Below, piece after piece: positions 60,201-64,000 of a stretch of 64,000 nt of DNA (positions within the stretch are counted from its first letter, which is position 1; every line of letters starts with the position of its first letter). Source of the stretch: Saxidomus purpurata. Taxonomy: Eukaryota; Mollusca; Bivalvia; Venerida; Veneridae. The DNA lies in the NCBI GenBank assembly GCA_022818135.1, contig JAFMSR010000015.1, forward strand, positions 20,633,550 to 20,697,549, written 5' to 3'. A model generated the notes under the pieces. That model was not told the DNA's origin. It ran no database searches and was given only the letters and a program-made list of their open reading frames with translations. Made by a program: the position numbers and the translations under genes.

Positions 60201-62449
60201 AGTTTAGCAAGTCCAATCATCTTCCAGATGAGATCTGTTTCGTACTTTTTAAACATGACCAATTTTAAGCCTAGCTAAAATTAAACCTGAATAACTTTAG
60301 GGTATTTCTACTTTTTCATATACTTGGAAAGTACATGTATACCGGCATATTTGAGTTGTATGGGAACCCATTTATTAAACCCAGGGGAATTTCCCCCGTT
60401 AACTATGTTAATCTAGTTTTGTATATCGATTCAGTGTCTAATTATTATAAAATGCTTACACACGTTTTTGCTTCTGTCGATTATTCAATTTCAATGACAT
60501 TATATAAACCTTTATACACATTAAGCACTGAATCATATATAATGCAGTTCAGTGTTGAATGACAAGACACTAGGGACAATAGTTACACGTAAGCGTAGTT
60601 TTTTTGTAATTTTAAGAAAAATAGTACCTGTCAAATTATTATATCTCTCTCTCTTGCTTGAAATAAGTGATAATTTAACAGGTGTGTCTGTTTAATATTC
60701 GGCAAATATCTAAATAAAGAACTTTTCAGAGTTTAATTTTGGCTTCTTATGGTTAACAGGTACCACAGAAATCAAGGAAACTTCTTTTTCAAATTTGCTT
60801 GATGATTTGCTAACACATTCGGCACCATCCGACCAAAATAGAACAAGTCAAAGTACAAACGACACATCAATGACGAAAACAACGCACGAAAATACTGATA
60901 ACAACAGGCAAACCTCAAACAAGACAGCACCAATAATAAATGCAGATTCCTACAAGGAGATGGGTAAACAATTTGTTAAATGTTTGATTGAGAACGAAAA
61001 CTTGTATAACAGTAGTATTTACATGTGATCTTTAAATTGGCTTTTGTAAACGGTATTGATGCATGTATATAAAACGTCACGTTATTTAAATAGTATAGTC
61101 TCGAGTGAATACAAAAATGTACCTATTTCTAACCTGTTCGAAATACTCATGGTAATCAAACGGGTCTGTAACATTGTCTACTCGTTTGTTAACGTTACTT
61201 GTATATAATAAGTACAAGGGAAATAACTGTAACATAGGGCATACTATCAAATTGTTTCATATATCTTCACTTACAGCGGAATCGATATACAACGCCCAAA
61301 CATAACTGACTTTGTCCATTAGACATTAAACTTTCGAAAAAATGTATACTTAGTCTACACTAACATGAGCCATAATACGCAGGTTTCTTTTATTTCTCAC
61401 AAATTTTGCGTTTTTCCGTTGGTTTTAAAAGAGGTCGTAAAACCAAAACAAACTTGGTTTAGCAAACACTTTCTGAGTATTGTTCAAGTACCAATAGTAG
61501 TAATCGGTATGAGCGTGGCAGTTCTTTCCCCTTGAACTTGTTATATACATGTAACGTTAACAAAAAACGAGAAGGCTATGTTACAGACCCCTTTGATTGT
61601 AATCCGTAAAAAAATATTGATTTTGTTTTATATTGCATCAACGAAATCGGTAAATTCTTCATATTTACTGGTTCAGTAACGGTAAAGATTTTATGCCCAT
61701 ACGTTCTCATAATATATGATGGGGCATTTAGCCTTAAAAAAGTAATAGCCACAGCGTGTGAACTTTACTTATTATGTAATACTCATTCCAAACGGGGCGA
61801 TTTCAAATGTAGAATAAATGTGTCGGTATATTTAATTTAACGTACATCACTCACGGCCACCAACCTTGCAAGTACATATGATTCATTTCTGATATAGAAA
61901 AAATTAATAATTCAACTTATGATTATCTTTTTTAATATCAATGATTTGAACGAACAGCGGCACCACATTTACAATCTTAATGAAAGATATGGTATGATGT
62001 TTCATTGAAGCTTCTCGAAGCCATTTTGTCATTGGAAAATAATTTGTAGGAAGAGCAAAACGTGATCAGAGAAAAAAAATGAATGGAAAATATGGCGTCT
62101 CATTTGATTACTGATAAATTGCATAATCATAAACTATTAAGATATGACTTGTACTTAAAAAAAGATATTGACCGAAACGAATGAGATCTCGAAAAGCTGT
62201 CAATGTTGTAGATATAAATGAATATCTAATTTTATGTTGTATATATCTACAGATCCAAAGATTTTAGAAGAAAAGAATTCGAGATTGAAAGACCAACTTA
62301 ATTGTAAAATTTGCATGGATGAAGATTCCAGTGTAGTATTTATTCCGTGTGGCCATATGGTTTCATGTGAAACATGTGCACCGAATATTCGAAAATGCGC
62401 AATCTGCAGACAACCAATCAAAGGACGTGTGAAGGCTTTTATGTCTTAA
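57219..62449 (+). CDS. Inhibitor of apoptosis protein (BIR-BIR-UBA-RING), six-exon model
   Basis: Model exons: 57219-57229, 57488-58455, 58793-58986, 59323-59515, 60760-60963, 62253-62449; all introns GT-AG, phases compatible, 588 residues. Domains: BIR1 about 162-235 with CFSC...[11 protein letters not shown]2 about 295-373 with [19 protein letters not shown] and C; a UBA-like helix set about 431-456 ([12 protein letters not shown]); a C3HC4 RING about 541-576 ([18 protein letters not shown]). The family binds caspases or IBM-bearing proteins through BIRs, and the RING acts as a ubiquitin E3 ligase, in the cytosol. The layout matches cIAP/XIAP relatives, a group commonly expanded in bivalves; exact orthology is unclear. 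Exons 2-6 are firm; exon 1 is not. Alternative starts are ATG 57465 (read through, no splice; 592 aa) and ATG 57690 (517 aa, which drops two hydrophobic stretches that are unusual for an IAP). Confidence 0.85.
57488..58455 (+). CDS. IAP exon 2: N-terminal region, BIR1, first half of BIR2
   Basis: Acceptor atttttcag at 57487, donor GCAG/GTATT at 58455/58456 (phase 1). The first part encodes hydrophobic [13 protein letters not shown] and, 40 codons on, [15 protein letters not shown], which could be membrane segments or could be intron read through if translation really starts at 57690. BIR1 has its zinc ligands, but the usual PWEEH is replaced by SVSDIH, so its peptide groove may be weak. Reading past the donor, the open frame runs only to 58514, so splicing is needed to complete BIR2. 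Confidence 0.8.
58793..58986 (+). CDS. IAP exon 3: second half of BIR2
   Basis: Acceptor cctttacag; joins exon 2 through a split glycine codon to give [17 protein letters not shown]. Carries the type II BIR signature [12 protein letters not shown] and EQKGPEFI. Of two possible donors, GTATGG at 58987 keeps phase 0 with the next exon, while GTTCGG at 58982 would lead to an early stop. Confidence 0.85.
59323..59515 (+). CDS. IAP exon 4: linker and UBA-like domain
   Basis: Acceptor ttttattttcag, donor AACAG/GTGTTA, phase 0 in and phase 1 out. Encodes a polar linker, then [20 protein letters not shown], typical of the ubiquitin-associated domain in cIAP/XIAP-type proteins. Confidence 0.8.
60760..60963 (+). 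CDS. IAP exon 5: Ser/Thr/Asn-rich linker
   Basis: Acceptor gttaacag, donor GAGATGG/GTAAAC, phase 1 both ends. A low-complexity polar segment between UBA and RING with no domain ([11 protein letters not shown], then many T, N and S). Length and place fit the usual UBA-RING spacer. Confidence 0.75.
62253..62449 (+). CDS. IAP exon 6: RING finger and stop
   Basis: Acceptor tatatatctacag; the split aspartate codon joins to [21 protein letters not shown] ligands: CKIC, C of IPCGH, H, CETC, CAIC; the tail VKAFMS-stop is the standard hydrophobic IAP RING end needed for dimerisation. Confidence 0.9.
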
Positions 62450-63480
62450 GAAGCCATTTACAGACCAGCAAAGGCTCGCCTTTATACCACTGCTCACCTT
62501 GCATTCTTCGATTTGCAAGAGAGTGTCACCAAAAGCAGCTATATCTACCGTCTCCTTTGGTCTAATTGTTTATGCATCCACCTTTGGAGCGGGAGGTTAA
62601 GGCGAATCCTAGCAGGGGTCCGATTGGCGAGCCGCCAGCTAATTAGATAGTAGTTACCGTATGCCTACATGCGTCCCGATGCGGATAGGATTCGGTAGGA
62701 AAGTGGGCTCATAAAGAAGGTATCTGATATGTCTAAAATGGCTGGCCATTTACGTAATAAACAAACAATTCACTTTACCTTTTAATTTAATGTAGAACAA
62801 GCGTTAGTTGTCATTTACACTTTTATGTTAAATTTTGATTAGCTATCTTTTGTTGCTTGTACTGTTATATGTTCTCATAACGCAGCATGATTCTTTACCA
62901 ATGCAGTATTCCCTTTATTTTACTTATTTACCTTCATAATCATATAACTAATTAACACTTCAAGCTTGAGTGGACGTACCTACAAGTAGTGTTTTAATGA
63001 TCTCACCCTTTTTACAGACATGTAAACATTCGCTGGAAATCTTATTGACGGTATTTTTACGAAGATATTCTCATACTGTCACAGTTTATAATCAAAGGAC
63101 TGAAAGTGCTGGAGGATCGATTGTCTCTGAACAACACAGTCTGCACACATACATGTGTTAATAACAGGACAACATAGAATATACACATACATGTGTGAAT
63201 ATCAGGACAACCCTTGCACGAATAAAGTTATGAACTGGAGACACAACTGTCCACACATTTTAACCTTTCACCATTTGTGTAAACTTTACTTTTGAGATAG
63301 AAACCCATGTGCTTACTTTATGTCATCCAGTGACTATGTCCAACTATCCTATGAAGTATTAAGCTCAGAATTGTAATTGAGAAATAGATTTTGACAAAAC
63401 TGAACTAAAAAATTTATGGTCATTTTAATGTCATTCAAAATTTATGGGATATGCCTATAAGGTTGATTGTATTGTGCCAA
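62450..63480. other. IAP 3' UTR and downstream non-coding DNA
   Basis: No further gene. The 63-codon frames at 62374 and 62970 overlap the RING exon or lie in AT-rich DNA without domains. Confidence 0.45.
62756..62761 (+). terminator. Candidate IAP polyadenylation signal
   Basis: AATAAA about 300 bases after the IAP stop. A second hexamer lies at 63221-63226; which is used cannot be told. Confidence 0.4.
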
Positions 63481-63484
63481 TTAA

Positions 63485-63605
63485 TTCGGATTTAACGTCG
63501 CACCCAACAGCTAAGGTCATATTGCAACTTCCGGCTTTCATGGAGGAGGAGAACCCTGGGTGCTAACTCCCTGTACCAGAATTTGGGGGTCATTTAGAAA
63601 TTCCG
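63485..63605 (+). repeat. SINE-like interspersed repeat
   Basis: GATTTAACGTCGCACCCAAC, AGCTAAGGTCATATTGCAAC, CTTTCATGGAGGAGGAGAACCC and TGGGTGCTAACTCCCTGTAC. I recognise this order of phrases from repeats that are common in bivalve genomes; the family name is not known to me. No second copy was seen in the window. Confidence 0.5.
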
Positions 63606-64000
63606 AGGGTCATACCCTTTATTGTAAAATAATAAAAGGCATGACTATAATTAAGTTTTCTTCAGTTTACTTCTGTAAAACTGCATGTGATACATCACAA
63701 AATGGTGGGTAATCAAAGGGTTGGCAAGACAACAGGTGTTTCTCTTTGGATGCTTTCCATTTTGTCTCAAAAGTCAAATTTGTCCACAAAGCGAATTTTT
63801 CATAAGTGCATTCAACCATAGACATTAAAATTGGATATTATTTGGCACACTTAAACCCCTTTAACAGTGACAGTCTGATCGAAATGACTACAAAATGATC
63901 ATTAAAATCACTCAGAAAGACGTTTTTGTTTCACCTATTAAGGTTCGTCGACCATCTCTTGTTGTGAGTCTACGATCTATGATGACGGTATCATAAGAAT
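63606..64000. other. Non-coding end of window
   Basis: Nothing recognised. Confidence 0.4.

Noticed and set aside
1..64000. CRISPR arrays, operons or bacterial features
   Set aside because: The window is plainly animal nuclear DNA with spliced genes; the tandem repeats present have no spacer structure.

Overview
This is an AT-rich, repeat-dense stretch of animal nuclear DNA, most likely from a bivalve mollusc. The evidence is an intron-containing inhibitor-of-apoptosis (IAP) gene of BIR-BIR-UBA-RING type, a lophotrochozoan-style peptide GPCR, a Mag-like Ty3/gypsy LTR retrotransposon, several tRNA-derived SINEs, and a mobile repeat family carrying (TCTG/TCCG)n and AAGGTCA motifs. The species cannot be named from sequence alone. 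There is no operon structure; most of the many short open frames are chance frames in AT-rich or repeat DNA.

Layout. 1-3597 is non-coding with small fold-back repeats. 3598-4788 is a single-coding-exon class A GPCR just after a splice acceptor. 4830-8669 is non-coding. From about 8.7 to 28.8 kb there are two diverged direct copies of a large segment (A about 8670-19640, B about 22152-28770), each altered by different insertions: a 692-bp TIR element and a 3.2-kb near-palindromic fold-back element in A, and a TTAA-flanked 349-bp element in B. Fainter relatives of the same unit recur near 32.5, 39.5 and 47.0 kb, so the middle of the window looks like an old array of units about 7-8 kb long. LINE remnants (21.6-21.9 and 32.9-33.6 kb, minus strand), SINEs, minisatellites and fold-back elements fill the rest.

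50031-54751 is a nearly intact LTR retrotransposon: two 210-bp LTRs with one difference, a 5-bp target-site duplication, and one gag-pol frame broken only by a frameshift inside integrase. 57219-62449 is the IAP gene, whose exons 2-6 join in consistent phase; the only uncertain part is the 5' end. 62450-64000 is its 3' region plus a SINE-like repeat.

The two host genes are 53 kb apart with no sequence evidence of a functional link. The GPCR would act in peptide or chemical sensing at the plasma membrane, and the IAP in caspase control and ubiquitin signalling. All coordinates of diverged repeats are by-eye estimates; sites where exact flanking duplications are named are more precise.
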